Source: Moricandia arvensis | Lineage: Eukaryota > Streptophyta > Magnoliopsida > Brassicales > Brassicaceae | Length of the DNA stretch: 64,000 bases | Assembly (NCBI GenBank): GCA_905132765.1 | Contig: CAJHQP010000240.1 | Coordinates: 62,001-126,000, forward strand | Direction: 5' to 3' | Shown here: positions 22,050 through 35,200 of the stretch, one piece after another | Layout of the letters: each line of letters opens with the position of its first letter | Numbering within the stretch: position 1 is the stretch's first letter | Made by a program: the position numbers and the translations under genes | Notes under the pieces: generated by a model | Database searches by the model: none | Seen by the model: only the letters and a program-made list of their open reading frames with translations | Told to the model about the DNA's origin: nothing

Positions 22050-23620
22050 ACTGCTCATTTCATTGACACAAGTTGGGAGTTACGAAAACTGATCATAGGG
22101 TTTAAAAATGTTGCTGATCATAAAGGAAAGAGAATTTCAATGGTTGTTTTTGATTGTTTACTATAATGGGGGGGGGGCTAGATAGGGTTTACACAATCAC
22201 AATTGACAATGCAACGACCAACACTTATGCGCTAAAAAGGTTTAAGAAAGAATTCAAATCACTAGTAGATGAAGCTATGGTTTTAAATGGTGACTTCTTA
22301 CATATGCGTTTTGTGCTCATATAATCAATATGGTTATCTAGGATGGTTTACATAAAAAAATTCAACAGTATTGTTGGGGTTCAAAATGGGATTTAATATG
22401 TAAGTTCTTCGACACCAAGACTAAAATTTTTTAGCATCGAGTTGAGTCAGGAAAAATGAGAAGAGGAAGTCAGCCTTTGGATTGTAGAACAAAGTGGAAC
22501 TCAACATATATGATGCTATCTCGAGCTCTTTTTCAAACAAGCATTTGACAGAATAGAAGCTGAATTTTTTTACAATTATTACTTTCACAAAAAAATTGAT
22601 GGATAGAAAAGGATTGGCCCTCCACTAGAAGTTGATTGGGATGCAATAGACATGTTCTCAACCAAGAATTTGACAAAATCGAAGCTGACAAATTCTACAA
22701 TTATTACTTTAAAAAATTGATGGAAAAAAGGATTGGCCCTCCACTAAAAGATTATTGGGATGCAATATACATGCTAGAACAATTTCTAGTTATCTTCTAT
22801 GATTTTGCATTGCATCAAAGTCAGTGAGCTCGTATAAGTGTTAGAATTAGATGGTAACTATAGAAAGGAACTTAATAGCTTTTAATAATGCTCCAGATGA
22901 GGAAATGAAAAAAAAAGAAATTGTTATAAGAGTAAAATTTGATAAATATTGGGAAGGATTGAAAGAGATCAACAGGATTTTGATCATTGTTAGTCTATTT
23001 GCCCTAGGAGAAAAATAAAGTTTGCAGTGTTGTGTTTTGAGAAGCTATATGGTAAAAAACTGTTGAGTCAAAGGCACTTTAAGATTCAGTTATGGATGTC
23101 CTCAATCGTTTATTTTATGAGTATAGTAAGCAAATGGTTGTAAATAATGCTGAGAGTGGATCATCCCAGCCGGTTGATAGTGAGGCTGCATCTCAGTCAC
23201 AAGGGTATGAATGGATGGATGTAGATGTTGATGAAGTTCAAGGTGGAGGTTATGAGCGAATAGGATCTATGTATATTAAGATGGTAAATGAAGTCGGATT
23301 TTATGTTACAAGTACTGATTTCGAGCTGTATTTTGAGGAAAAAGTAGTCTATTCGAAGACTACCACAAAGGGAAAAATATGATTTCTTGTTGTGGTGGAA
23401 GATCAATACCCTCAAGTTTCATATATTATCAGAGATAACAAGGGATGTACTTCCAATGCAAGTGTCATCAGTCGCATCTGAGTCTGTATTTACTACTACT
23501 GGTCGTATTCCAGACCCACAAAAAGTTGCTTTATTCACTATATGATTGAAACCTTGATGTGTATAGAGCAGTGGTTGAATTGTGAGTTTCAGTTAAATGA
23601 GAAATGAGAGGTTACAAATT
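22050..23620 (+). pseudogene. hAT-family transposase pseudogene
   Basis: Fragments in the right order match plant hAT (Ac-like) transposases: HFIDTSWELRKLIIGFKNVADHKG (about 22050-22125), a TIDNATTN-type stretch near 22200, HMRFVLI near 22300, a central domain with IGPPLKDYWDAIYMLEQF (22710-22785), then a C-terminal dimerisation region with ELYFEEKVV and later SVASES-F-TTGRI and HYMIETLMCIEQWL (about 23465-23580). Frameshifts and stops break every section. A 26-bp perfect duplication (cagccctcaagcttaccagt and onward) sits at 22001-22050. Element ends were not located. Confidence 0.75.
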
Positions 23621-26506
23621 ATCAAATGATCAAGTACATTTAGGTGGAAGATGATCTTGAGATAGGTAATTTCATTCTTGACTTCTTCTTTTAACTTATA
23701 TCTTGTTTGTTGTAAGTTGTGATATGAACTATTTTTTTCGTTTAGAGTTTGGAAGTCATGGATACTTCAAGGACTGATCATTGTTGTCTGATGGTGAATA
23801 GAAAAAGGGAGATCAAAATGATGTGTTAGTTTTTTATTTTGTTTGTTGTTCTCTACTTTGAATTTTAATATTTGGACAATATTTGTTTGTATCTTTTGAA
23901 TGTTTGATAACTTGATATTTAAACTTATGCTATGGTTTGTTTATTTTGAATGTAGGCTTTAAGGTTTGAGAATAGTTGAGGCATATGGTAAATATTGTAT
24001 TCTAGCTTTAGAGGCAATGGTAATTAGGTTTTTGGATATTTTTCTATGTTTTGGTTCTTTTAGGATATTGTTGATATTTTTACCCAAAAATATTTGTTTA
24101 TTTCGATTCTTTTCGGATATTTTGGGTAATTAGTACCCAAACCAAAATAGTATACTTGAAAATAAGGTACCCGACTATTCTCAGGTATTTTATGGATATT
24201 AAAATCAATATCTGAACCAAACCAAACTGAAGCTAAGATACTAATTGGATCATCTAGACCCTTACATGAACTACTCAATATCGAAATACTTGAACCAAAC
24301 CGAATTGATACCTGAAATATCTAGGCTAGTTGAAACAATTAGCGATTATATTTAAGAATATATCATATAAGGTATACATGTATGGGTGTACTCAGTTGTA
24401 GACTTCGGCTCAACAAAAGTGGGATACATGTGGACTCTTAAATTAGCTCGAAATTGAAACTCTAGCTTAAACAATTGGAAATGTTTTAGTTTATTTTTCA
24501 AAATTTGAACTCACAAAATTTTATTTTCAAAAAGCAGAATGAATTGTTATAGCTTACATAGTTATATTATCCTAAAGTAAGACCAATGACCTACATAAAT
24601 AGACAAATGATTTCTCAAAAATCGAATGTGACATTAAAATTAAAGGTATACATGCATCTTTTGGAGACGTGTAAGAACAAACATGAACCATTGCATTAAA
24701 CACATGTTGGAGAAACCCTTATGGCTGACTTGTATTACTTTCAAAATGTCTCTTCTCTCTGGAAAATATCATTTTTCATATACAGTGATATGTTTCTTGT
24801 GACGATGAGCTTTAGTTCCATGCTTAATGATGAAGCAATCGATATGTTGCACATTTTTATTATGTTGCATACTCAAAGTATCTTCAAATAGTTTTGAAAC
24901 AGATTGAAGCAATAGCCTTACTTGATCAAAAGGTATTGGACAATCCGAACCAATGTTGCGCATCACCGTTTCACTAAAATGAAAAATGATGTGTATGTAT
25001 ATAAATCAGTCACATGTTTGACTTTTGATGGAAGCCACCACTCAAAACAAAACATTGAGCTGTAGACAATATACTCACAACATACTCATTTGGGTGAAGT
25101 AGTGTTGACCAATAAGAGATTAAGTAGAAATCCAAGCACAGACAAGTGATCCGCATTTTAGAAGAGAAGTGGATCAATTAAAAATGAAAATGCATATGTT
25201 GAAGAAATAATAATAACAGTTATAAAAGCATTTTATATTAGCAGAGTTAAACAAAATATTGTTTGTACAATTTAATAATTTAGTTTAAGCCAAATTATAT
25301 TCAACCACTTCAAAAGAAGTAGATGTTCTTTGCGTTATAAAAATAAAAGTAAAATAGTCCACCAAAAGAGTGACACTAGATTTTATTTAAATGGAAATTC
25401 CATCAGAAGAATTTAATTAAAACTAAATAGTAGTTAGAAGATAAGAAGAAAAACTTGATAAGTAAAATAACTAAAATAAAAATATGTGATGCATTTCGAT
25501 GACCAGTGAATCATTTAAAAAATAATTACAATAATAAGTAATCAAATGAGATATTCTCTTTGAAATTATTTGTAAAAGAGTTTTAATTTTCAATAATATT
25601 GCACAATCTTTGTATTTGGTTGGAAAATCTTCAGTTTTCTTCTACAAACCACACGATAATTTTTATGCATTAGAAACTCTTTGAGCTAGTACCTATGACA
25701 AATCTTTCAAATAAGAAGTCATTCACTTCGAGATAAAACACTGAATCAATCGTCCAAAAACAATTAGTGATAGCCATGATCTTTACCACAATCATCTAAA
25801 TCTTCAAAAATTATTATGTATTTTAGAATTTATGTTTTATAGAAAATTGAGTAGTCTTCAACTTTGTATATTTGTTTTCTATGATTCTCTAGTTGCTATG
25901 AACTTATCAAAGTTTCTCTTTTTTTAAAAAAAAATGTAGTTGATTATATTTTAATTTTTTCTTCAACTTAACCTCTTCTTTGAATTACTTTCACTTTTTT
26001 TTATTAGCTACTTATATACCATTTATCTGACATACTAGAAAATTCAAGAAATATAAAGATGACAAAAACCTAATACAGAAAATTCCAGTTGAGCCAAATG
26101 ATGTCATATGGAGAACGTTTCTCATTGTTTGTAGTCCGCATAAAAAGTTCAAAATAAGATAGCTTGTTGTGAAACACCTTTTTTATTGGTTGACTACAAC
26201 CCAAGCTCATATGTGCTTCTATCTAGACATGTCTCATATGACATAGGCTTTGTGCTGAATAAAATATTTTCCCTAAAAAAGTTACTAAAGAGAATTTACA
26301 AAAAGAGAACTTAGTGAAAATACATGTCCACATGCTCAAAGATAGGACTACTTCTGTTCAACATATATGCTAGCTTTGGAATGTGGATGGATGCTCTTAG
26401 ATTTGGAATGTGGATGGATGCTCTTAGATTTGGAACTACGATGAAAGAATGAAGGATATAGAAAATTCCTAAATATAGTTAGACTAAACTTGATGTAAGA
26501 GTCTAT
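23621..26506. other. AT-rich intergenic, no supported gene
   Basis: 24030-24310 has repeated 'gaaccaaaccaaac/gaaccgaattg' and 'ggatattttgggta' phrases of the sort seen in hAT subterminal DNA, possibly the tail of the dead hAT. 24380-26390 is AT-rich and unremarkable. 26375-26430 holds two tandem copies of a 28-bp unit (gaatgtggatggatgctctt and onward). Confidence 0.45.
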
Positions 26507-27600
26507 GAGATCAAAATGGCAAAAACTTTGTTCCGCGAGATGGAGAAGATCAGATAAGTGGGTAATGAGATTTTCTTACACAATTTTGATTCACGAGTTA
26601 TTCAGAAACGAGCTTAACAGACAAGGGTTTGAGATTTACGAGAAATGAAGGAGGATGGTGTTATCCCTAATATCTATACTTACAAATGTTTTATGAATCA
26701 TGTTTATAAAGACGGAAAAACCAAAGACGTTTTCAAAGCATTCGGCAAAATGCCTTATAGAGGTGATTTGTGTAATGTTGTTACTTACAATATTCTAATA
26801 AGTGAGTCATGTAGAGAGATGAAGGCAAATGGAACTATAAGGTGATGGATCAGATGAAGAGCGATGGAATCAACCCGAACTTGATGACTTACAACACTTT
26901 GATTGACGGGTTTTGCAATGTGGGAAAATTAGGAAATGTGTTGAGTTTATGCAAAGATTTGAAATCTAGAGGTATGTCTCTGTCTGTAGTCGCGTATAAT
27001 ATTCTAGTTTCTGGGTTTTGTAAGAAAGACGATACTTCAGGAGAATCCAAGATGGTTAAAGAGATGGAAGAGGTAGGGATTAAACCTTCAAAGTAACATA
27101 CATGATTCTTATCAATACATTGCTCGTTCTGACAACATGGATGGAGCAATCCAGCTTTGAGCGTCGATGGAGAATTTAGGATTAGTTCCGGATGTTCATA
27201 CTTACAATGTATTGATTCACGGGTTTTGCATCAAAGGTCAGATGAATGAAGCGTCGAGGCTGGTTAGGCCAATGGTCTAGAAGAAGTTAGAACCTAACGT
27301 GGTGATATACAATAAGATGATTATTGGGTATTGCAAGGAAGGTAGTTCTTATAGAGCGTTGAGGTTGCTTAGAGAGATAGAAGATAAAGTGTTGGCTCCA
27401 AATGTTGCTACCTATAGTTGTTTGATTGAAGTTCTTTGTAAAGAAAGTAAAACGGAAGAAGCTGGGGAATTGGTTGAGAAGATGATTAATTCAGGGATGA
27501 TTCATCTGCTTGAGTATGTAATATGATCGCTAGTCCCAAATGATTCACTTATAGCTCAAACAAATGATAAGAGCAGTTCTAATGTGACTTTAAAGTTACA
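26507..27600 (+). pseudogene. Truncated, frameshifted duplicate of the ABO8-like PPR gene
   Basis: This aligns co-linearly with 7195-8290 of the intact PPR gene, from 'gagatcaaaatggcaaaa' to just past the equivalent of the stop. Similarity is high throughout (for example TYNTLIDGFCNVGKLG). The copy lacks the 5' third and has an in-frame TAA where the parent has TTA (near 26555), a 2-bp loss in 'gagaaatgaag' (near 26645), and further frameshifts near 26840, 27095 and 27520. It cannot encode a PPR protein. Same orientation, about 19 kb downstream: a dispersed or former tandem duplicate later separated by insertions. Confidence 0.92.
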
Positions 27601-27804
27601 AACTCTTTCCTGGGAGTTAATCAGGTTGTTTGGAGCTTAAATACTTTAAAATTTGATCTTTCACCAATGTTTCAAGAGGTTTTGTTTTTTCGTCTCAGTT
27701 TTCTCATTGCTCTTCGTTATCAACAAGATTGTGATGGGAGCAATATAATGAGCTTTTCGTTTATAGTCATAGCTTTTTAGGCTAGTTTAATATCAATGTT
27801 ATAA

Positions 27805-28098
27805 GAGCATTTTTAATGTATACCTAAATATCTTCCCTAAAATATAGATCTCTATTATATAGTAGTTTTGTTTCAGTGTATGACTATATAATAGAGTTGT
27901 TATATTTTTGAAGAAAACATAGAGAAATATTACTTTTTGTCTCTATATTTAGAGGTGAAAATAGCATATTTCTAAATTTCTCTTATAAATAGAGGGATTC
28001 TATTATAGAGGCATACATTGGAATAAATTTACCTCCATAATAAAGTTTTAATTTTAAGGAAAAATATAGAGATAAAATTAGATAGATTGGAGATGATC
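27805..28098. mobile_element. Harbinger/Tourist-like MITE
   Basis: The left end is TAA|gagcatttttaatgtat and the right end attggagatgatc|TAA. The right end inverted is gatcatctccaat, matching the left with a few changes. The 3-bp TAA duplication (27802-27804 and 28099-28101) fits PIF/Harbinger. It is 294 bp, AT-rich and non-coding. Confidence 0.65.
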
Positions 28099-28375
28099 TA
28101 AGTTCGGTTAGAAGCCGGTTTTGGATGATGTGGTCATTGTCAACATGATCAAATGTATACTTAGACCTACTACAATATCTAATAGACATCCATTATCCTT
28201 GCTTTAACTGACTTCTCAACCAGTGAAACAGATGCACAAAGAACATTCAACAAACCATTAAAGCTCAAATATGAAATAGAACAAAACATATAGTATAACA
28301 ATTTACCCAATTTCTCGTCTTCTTTTCAAATTTCAATTCTCAGTTTAAATTCAACATAAGTTTCATGAATCAATT

Positions 28376-28702
28376 TGTAATATCCCCGTTTCTGGCATAT
28401 ATAAAGGTTTTGCTAAAAAAATATTTGGCTATCTATGTCACTAAAGTGCACTTACCTTTTTGTCACACATCCGTTTAGGTGCTTGAGTTTGAGTAGTGGA
28501 AGATAGGTGACTTATCGAAAAGTGATTTGTGATACCATGTGAATAGGGCCAAAGCACGAGAAAAGGTCATGTAGTGATTACAAGATCAATAAACAATGAT
28601 TTCGAGCCTCCACAAAATTAACACAATGCCCGTTGCATGGAATGGGGCCCACGGGTCGGGTGAGTGGGCGTGGGAGGCCATGTGGGTGGTTGGGGTGTTA
28701 CA
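28376..28702 (+). repeat. LTR of a decayed retrotransposon, with primer-binding site
   Basis: It starts tgtaatatcccc and ends ggtgttaca. Two bases later comes tggtatcagagc (28705-28716), the initiator-Met primer-binding sequence. Only about 100 bp of internal sequence remains before LTR-like sequence resumes near 28812, so the element is internally deleted. Confidence 0.7.
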
Positions 28703-28811
28703 AATGGTATCAGAGCTGGTTAGCTATTTCGTTCGGAACCAAGAGGCGTCCTGAGACTTGTCGTGGTGTGCAACGAGGACACTGCATTCTGTGAGAGGGG
28801 GTGAATTCTGG

Positions 28812-30208
28812 TTTGCGGTATATAGAAATGTTGATTTGGCTACCTATGTCACTAAAATGTACTTACCTTTTCCGTCACACGTCCATTTATGGCATGTAGT
28901 TACGGTTGTTTTCGGAATGCGAGTGATTACAGTTTTAAGAATTATTAAGAGATTAGAACAATTGGTACCAGTTAGAAATTAGTGTGTCTGCGGGATAATT
29001 ATGAATGGTTAACTACCAAATGCAACATTGGTTAAATAATAAATTAAAATATTGAGAAAATAGTTTTTTTAGCCAAAAAACTATAAAGTTGTCTCATTAG
29101 TATATTCATTCTCCTGTTTGTTTCATTAGTATAATATTTTTTAAAATCACAATACTAACCTTGGAAAATAGAATTACCTATATATTTAAGAAATATTAAA
29201 ATATATTAAACATTTAACTAATTAAAAAAAAGGAAAATCTTTTAACTAATTGAACATTTAATTAATTAAAATATTTTACCCCCAGCTTTTCATCAACGGA
29301 GAATTCCTATCCAGAAACTCCAATCAATTCCAATACACCACATGAGACATACATATGCATCATGGAAGAAACTTTGTGAAATCTTTTTGAAAATCAAAAA
29401 AGATGGAAGAGAGGTTGAAGAAGACGAGATATTGAAGAAACTGTTTTTTTTTCTTACCTTTTTATTCAAAACTCGAATTTAAAGATAAAGAAACATAATA
29501 TTTGCAAATATTTTTATAATTACTATTTCCTTAATTTTCGTAACTAATCATACTTATCCGTAGAATCTGAATTCTAATATAGGTAGAAGACAGTTACAAT
29601 GTTTGAAACTAAGTTCTACGACTATGTAGATTATTAGTGGATTACAGATTGTTAATTCTGCATACTTTAGAAAGATAGGTAAAATGTAGATTGAGAATTC
29701 CAAATTTATTTGGATTACTTTATTTTCAGCATATTACGTTTTCTAAAAAAATATGACACATAACAAAACGCGGATTTTGAATTCTACTTTGTAGAGCACG
29801 GCATCTGCTATTCGTAGAACGAAGATTTAATTTTTTATTTCACAACTTTTTCAACCCCTCCCCCAAAATATCAATACATTGGTATAAGTATTTCTTAAAT
29901 ATTTTATATTTTTCAATTTTTTTTTTAATTTGCAAAATAATTTATTTTGATTTATTTAGAAAAATAGAAAGGGTATTAAAGGCAAAAAAGTACAAATTTG
30001 TTTTTATGCTAATGGGACAACTTTATGATTTTTTGGCTCAAAAAAAACAATTTCCCCTAAAATATTTACATTTTATATAATTGTAAAACTATCAAAAACA
30101 TATTATTATAGTAAATATAAAAATATATTTATAAAATTATACTGTTAAATTTTTAAAAATTATAGGAAATATTATTGTTTTAAAGTTTTATAATATAAAT
30201 TCAAATAT

Positions 30209-30241
<33 letters not shown>

Positions 30242-30710
30242 TAGTTTTTCTATTATTTCAATTTAAATTTTTAATTGAATATTTTTATTTTTCTATTTCT
30301 ATAGTTTAAAAAAATGTTTTACCCTCCTACAACCGTCCGCAACCGCAAACGCTAGCTGGAACCAGTTTTTGAAAGGTTCAGAGTGATTTGAAACGATTTA
30401 TACGGTTTTCTATGATTGTTACAAAACGTCAACAATCGCTATCAGCCGCAAAAGATGTGTTTGCGGGTAGTAGGAGGGACTAACTCCAAAATTAAATGTG
30501 TTTGAGATGGAGTAGTGCAATGATGGATGACCTATCGGAAAGTTATTCGCGACACCGTGGGAATGAGACCAAAGCATGGAAAAATGTCACATGGTGATTG
30601 CATAGTCAGTAGACAATGATTTCGAGCCTATAAAAATTAACACATAGCCGGTTGCACTGAATGGAACCTAAGGGTCAAATGAGTGGACGTGGGAGAGTTA
30701 TTTTTATTCT
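28812..30710 (+). repeat. Second LTR copy, split by insertion
   Basis: 28837-28900 resembles 28431-28480 (ttggctacctatgtcactaa). 30500-30695 resembles 28490-28690 (caatgatttcgagcct in both; gttgca-tgaatgg). The two parts are separated by about 1.6 kb that contains a MULE (29054-30057). It is therefore one LTR disrupted by later insertion. Confidence 0.6.
29054..30057. mobile_element. Non-autonomous Mutator-like (MULE) element
   Basis: It is flanked by a perfect 9-bp duplication, taaaatatt (29045-29053 and 30058-30066). The inverted ends share agccaaaaaa and ataaagttgtctcattag over about 60 bp. Left end gagaaaatag, right end inverted ggggaaattg. It is 1004 bp with no transposase frame. Confidence 0.82.
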
Positions 30711-30960
30711 CTTCGATCCAGAAGCAGTTTCTCTAATGTACCATGTATTGAACCGAGATTTCCGGTGAGACATTTTTACCCGGATTAATAAAAACTAGAT
30801 AAGATAATCATGTAAGTGGCTAGATCCATATACTATTAACCAATAGATTAATAATGGGGTTTCCAAATATATTATGTATATATAGGTTGATATATTCTTT
30901 GATAACCAAATAGTTTAATTTATTTAGTTGTTATCGAATTAATCCAACAATATATTCTTG

Positions 30961-32015
30961 TAGGGTGAGCATTTTATTCGTTAAATTTGATTCGATTTAT
31001 TATTCATTTTGATTTTATCCAAAAAATCTGGATATTCGTAAGTCTTCCAAGCAAATCAAATATTAAAAATCAAGATCCATTAAAACGAGTACTAAAATTT
31101 TTAGAGACAGATATCCGATCCGCTCCGATTTCTATACAAATAAATATATATCTACAATTAAATATAATGTTTAGAAGTATAATTTTATATAATTATTTAT
31201 TTTAACATATAATTTTGTTATTTATAAAAGAGAAATACCCTAAGATAATCCTAAAAAAGTTTTTGTCATAAAAATAACCCTCAAAAACAAAAATGACAAA
31301 TCTAACCTTTTTTATTTTCAAAAAATTAACTTTTATTTTATTTTTTGCAATTTTAAACCTCAACCCCAAAACCCCACCCCATAACTCTAAACCCTAAGTC
31401 TAGATTAGTTAACCCAAGGGGTATAAATGTATATTAGTCATTTTGTTAACCCTTGGGTTAACTAATCTAGACTTAGGGTTTAGAGTTATGGGGTGGGGTT
31501 TTGGGGTTTAGATTTAAAATTGAAAAAAAAATAAAAAAAAATTAATTTTTTGAAAATAAAAAAAGGCTAGATTTGTCATTTTTGTTCTTGAGGGTTATTT
31601 TTGTGACAAAAACTTCAAAAAGGGTTATTTGGGAGATTTGCCCTTTATAAAATACATATAAAATATTAAATTAAGAAATTAATATAAAAATATTTGTAAA
31701 AACTACAATTTTCTATAATTTTTTGTTTTAACAAAAAAAAATATTTCATTATAACAAAGTATGGAACATATAGTTCCACTAATTTTCGCTTTTGGTTTAA
31801 TATTATGTAAAGTTGAAAATAAATATGTATAGTTTTTTTAGATTTACTTGTATTAGATAAAGTGTATGAAATATCTGTAAATATTCTTAAATATCCAAAA
31901 AATTACGGAAATCCATATTTCTCCTAAGCAAAGCAAATTAGAAAATTAGACATTCCGTAAAATACGAAACTAATCATAAATACCAAAAATATGGCGTGGT
32001 CCGTGCCCACCAGTA
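30961..32015. mobile_element. Non-autonomous hAT-like element upstream of HAP2
   Basis: The left end tagggtgagca and the right end tgcccaccagta are inverted versions of the hAT terminus (TAGGGGTGGGCA type). The flanking octamers tattcttg and tagttttg agree at six of eight positions, consistent with an old 8-bp duplication. It is about 1.06 kb including a nested 414-bp MULE MITE. Its right end is 228 bp upstream of the HAP2 ATG. Confidence 0.6.
31230..31643. mobile_element. Palindromic MULE-type MITE nested in the hAT element
   Basis: A perfect 9-bp duplication, tttataaaa, flanks it (31221-31229 and 31644-31652). Ends are gagaaataccc and gagatttgccc, and the two halves form a long foldback: aaccctaagtctagattagt near 31390 is complementary to ctaatctagacttagggttt near 31460. 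A related copy is at 54391-54697. Confidence 0.85.
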
Positions 32016-32154
32016 TAGTTTTGTATCATAGATCTTTTAGAATGCCTTGATTTGATTATAGAGTAGATATAAGCATTTCAACGTTTTTGAATTGGTTTAT
32101 TTCGGTTCACTTTAAATTCCAACTCTACGGAGGATACATATTAGAAACCAAATC

Positions 32155-32160
32155 AACCGT
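32155..32160 (+). promoter_or_regulatory. AACCGT motif, candidate DUO1/MYB site in HAP2 promoter
   Basis: AACCGT lies 84 bp upstream of the HAP2 start codon. The sperm-lineage MYB factor DUO1 activates Arabidopsis HAP2/GCS1 through AACCGY elements. A six-base match alone is weak. Its position in the only 228 bp of non-transposon upstream DNA makes it plausible. Confidence 0.4.
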
Positions 32161-32243
32161 TGGAAAAGAGAAGAGAGCAGTTTCTCAAAAGAAACCACCA
32201 TTTCCCTTTTGCTTCTCCAATTAAGAAAGAGAGAGAGAGAGAG

Positions 32244-35200
32244 ATGGATCATGCGATGTTAACGGCTTTTATAATCGCCGGAACTTGCCTCGGAGTATTC
32301 AACGACGTAGTCGACGGAGTCCAAATCTTGTCGAAGTCAAAGCTAGAAAAGTGTGAGAAGACAAACGATTCAGGGAGTCTCAACTGCTCAACTAAAATCG
32401 TCTTGAATCTCGCTGTCCCCAGTGGATCCGTAAGCCTTTTTTGCGTTACATATAATAAATAATACGATCTTATTGTTGTGCTCATCACATTTTAAGAGCG
32501 GAAGAGAGGCTTCGATTGTAGCGGAGATTGTCGAGGTTGAAGATAACTCGAGTACTAACATGCAAACCGTACGTATCCCACCGGTCATTACAGTGAACAA
32601 ATCAGCAGCATATGCTCTCTATGACCTAACGTACATTAGGGTATGTTTTGTCGTCAAAAAGTAAATGGGGTTTGGTTTGAATTTTTTTAATTATAATCAT
32701 TGGATTAATTAGTCTCTACTCTTGGTTCAGGATGTGCCTTATAAACCTCAAGAGTATCATGTTACCACTCGAAAGTGTGAGCCAGATGCTGGACCAGATA
32801 TCGTAGGAATATGCGAGAGGTAATAATGGTTTCTTGAATCTCGGCCCGCTGGATACCCTTGGTTAATAAAAAAAAATATATTGGTTTCTTGAATCTCTTT
32901 TTTTCCGGAACTGATCACATGTTGGTTTTTGAAGAGTTTCTTTTACTAAACATCCCTAACAGGTTGCGTGATGACAAAGGTAACATTCTGGAGCAGACTC
33001 AGCCTGTATGTTGTCCATGTGGACCGCAAACAAGACTGCCTTCATCTTGTGGAGACATATGTATGTTTTGCATTAAACATTGTTCAATCGCTTTGTTCAC
33101 TTTCAAGTATCTCATTCTCTTCATTTGACTCTGATTAGTTGAGAGATTGATAAAAGGGAAAGCAAACACTGCGCATTGCCTTCGTTTCCCAGGTGACTGG
33201 TACGGATATCCTCACATGGGTTTCTTGCAAACTTACGCTTCTTTGAAGTTTGACCATTAAGTTGTTTGATGATGCCTTTCCTATAGGTACCACGTTTTCA
33301 GCATTGGACAACGGTCTCTAGGATTTAGCGTGCGTGTTGAGTTGAAGACAGGAACTAGAGTTTCAGTACGTTTACTTCAGTTTTCTCAAGATTGATTTGT
33401 TCTGAGCTGTTCAGTCTTTTAGGATTCTTTTTATTTTTTGAAAGAAAAAAAGAAACCAATTTAACCTAAAAAGATTGTTTCATCTCTTTGGCGGAAATCT
33501 AAACAATGTAAATAGTTTATACCAACGAAAATTAAATCTCGAGTGGCGGAATGCCTACTAGACACTCCTTTACCACTAGATACACTTTTACCACTAAAGC
33601 TATTTATGATGTTGAAACATAAACTTGATTTGGGTTAATCATTGGGCTAATAATCTAATAATCATGTTAGCCCAAATTTGACACAAGTTCTAGAATTTAT
33701 CTAGAAAAATCTTCCACCTCCTTAAGATAAAAATCTAGATATTTTCATAGAATTATCTAGATAATTAGAATAAAAATATCAAGATATTTTAGTAGAATTA
33801 TCTAGATTTAAGAATAAAATATGTAAGATATTTTGTATTTTGGAGGCTATAAATACCTCCTCTCTCTTCTCATTTTGTATCATCCAAGTTTTCAAGAATC
33901 ATCTAAGAAATAAGAAGTTTCCTCTTCATAAAATCTCTTCTCTTCAAACACTTAAACACTTTCTCCATTTCTAATAAGTTTCTTATTCCAACAAAGTGGT
34001 ATCAGAGCTACAAGATCATTTTGAAGATGGCAAGTAGTGGTGTTCCCTTCCAAGTTCCAATGCTCACAAAGAGCAACTATGACAATTGGAGTTTAAGGAT
34101 GATTGCTATCTTAGGAGCACATGATGTATGGGAGATAGTTGAGAAAGGCTTCATTGAACCAGAGAATGATGGTGGTTTATCTCAAGCTCAAAGAGATGGC
34201 TTGAGAGATTCAAGAAAGAGAGACAAGAAGGCTCTCTGTCTAATCTATCAAGGTTTAGATGAAGATACATTTGAGAAGGTTGCTGGAGTAAAGACATCTA
34301 AAGAAGCATGGGAGAAGCTTCAAACCTCTTACAAGGGAGCAGAACAAGTTAAGAAGGTACGTCTACAAACTTTACGAGGAGAATTTGAGTCATTACAAAT
34401 GAAGGAAGGAGAACTCATCTCAGATTACTTCTCAAGAGTCTTGACGGTTACTAATAACCTAAAAAGAAATGGTGAGAAGTTAGATGAGGTGAGAATCATG
34501 GAGAAAGTTCTTAGATCGCTCGATTCAAAATTTGAGCACATTGTTACCGTAATTGAAGAAACAAAAGACTTGGAGACAATGACGATGGAGCAACTTCTTG
34601 GATCACTACAAGCTTATGAAGAAAAGAGGAAGAAGAAAGAGGATATTGTTGAGCAAGTTCTCAAGATGAGAATTGATCACAAAGAAGAAAGTAGCCGAAA
34701 TAATCCAAGACGTGGTGGCAGTCATTTCAGAGGAAGAGGTCGTGGTGTAAATGGACGAGGTTGGAGACCATATGAAGACAACTTTAACCAAAGAGGAGAG
34801 AGCTCATCAAGAGTTCGTGGAAGGGGAAATGCAAAATCAAGGTACGATAAATCAAACGTCAAATGCTATAGATGCGGAAAGTTTGGACACTATGCTTCTG
34901 AATGCAAAACTCCAAACAACAATAGAGTTGAAGAGAAGTCCAACTATGTTGAAGAAAGGAGTAAGGAAGAAGATATGCTATTGATGGCTTACAAGAAGGA
35001 TGAGACAAATGAAGTTAACAGATGGTACCTTGATAGTGGTGCTAGCAATCACATGTGTGGGAATAAAAGCATGTTTGTGGAGCTTGATGAATCGGTGAAA
35101 ACCAATGTAGCTTTGGGAGATGAATCGAAGATGGAGGTGAAAGGTAAAGGTAATATTCTCATCCGCTTGAAGAATGGAGATCATCAATTCATTTCTAATG

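Noticed and set aside
31370..31510. Interstitial telomere repeat (ccctaaa)
   Set aside because: The ccctaa phrases belong to the foldback arms of a MULE MITE, not to a tandem array.
34606..35187. Antisense frames within the intact copia gag-pol
   Set aside because: Shadows of the coding frame on the other strand.
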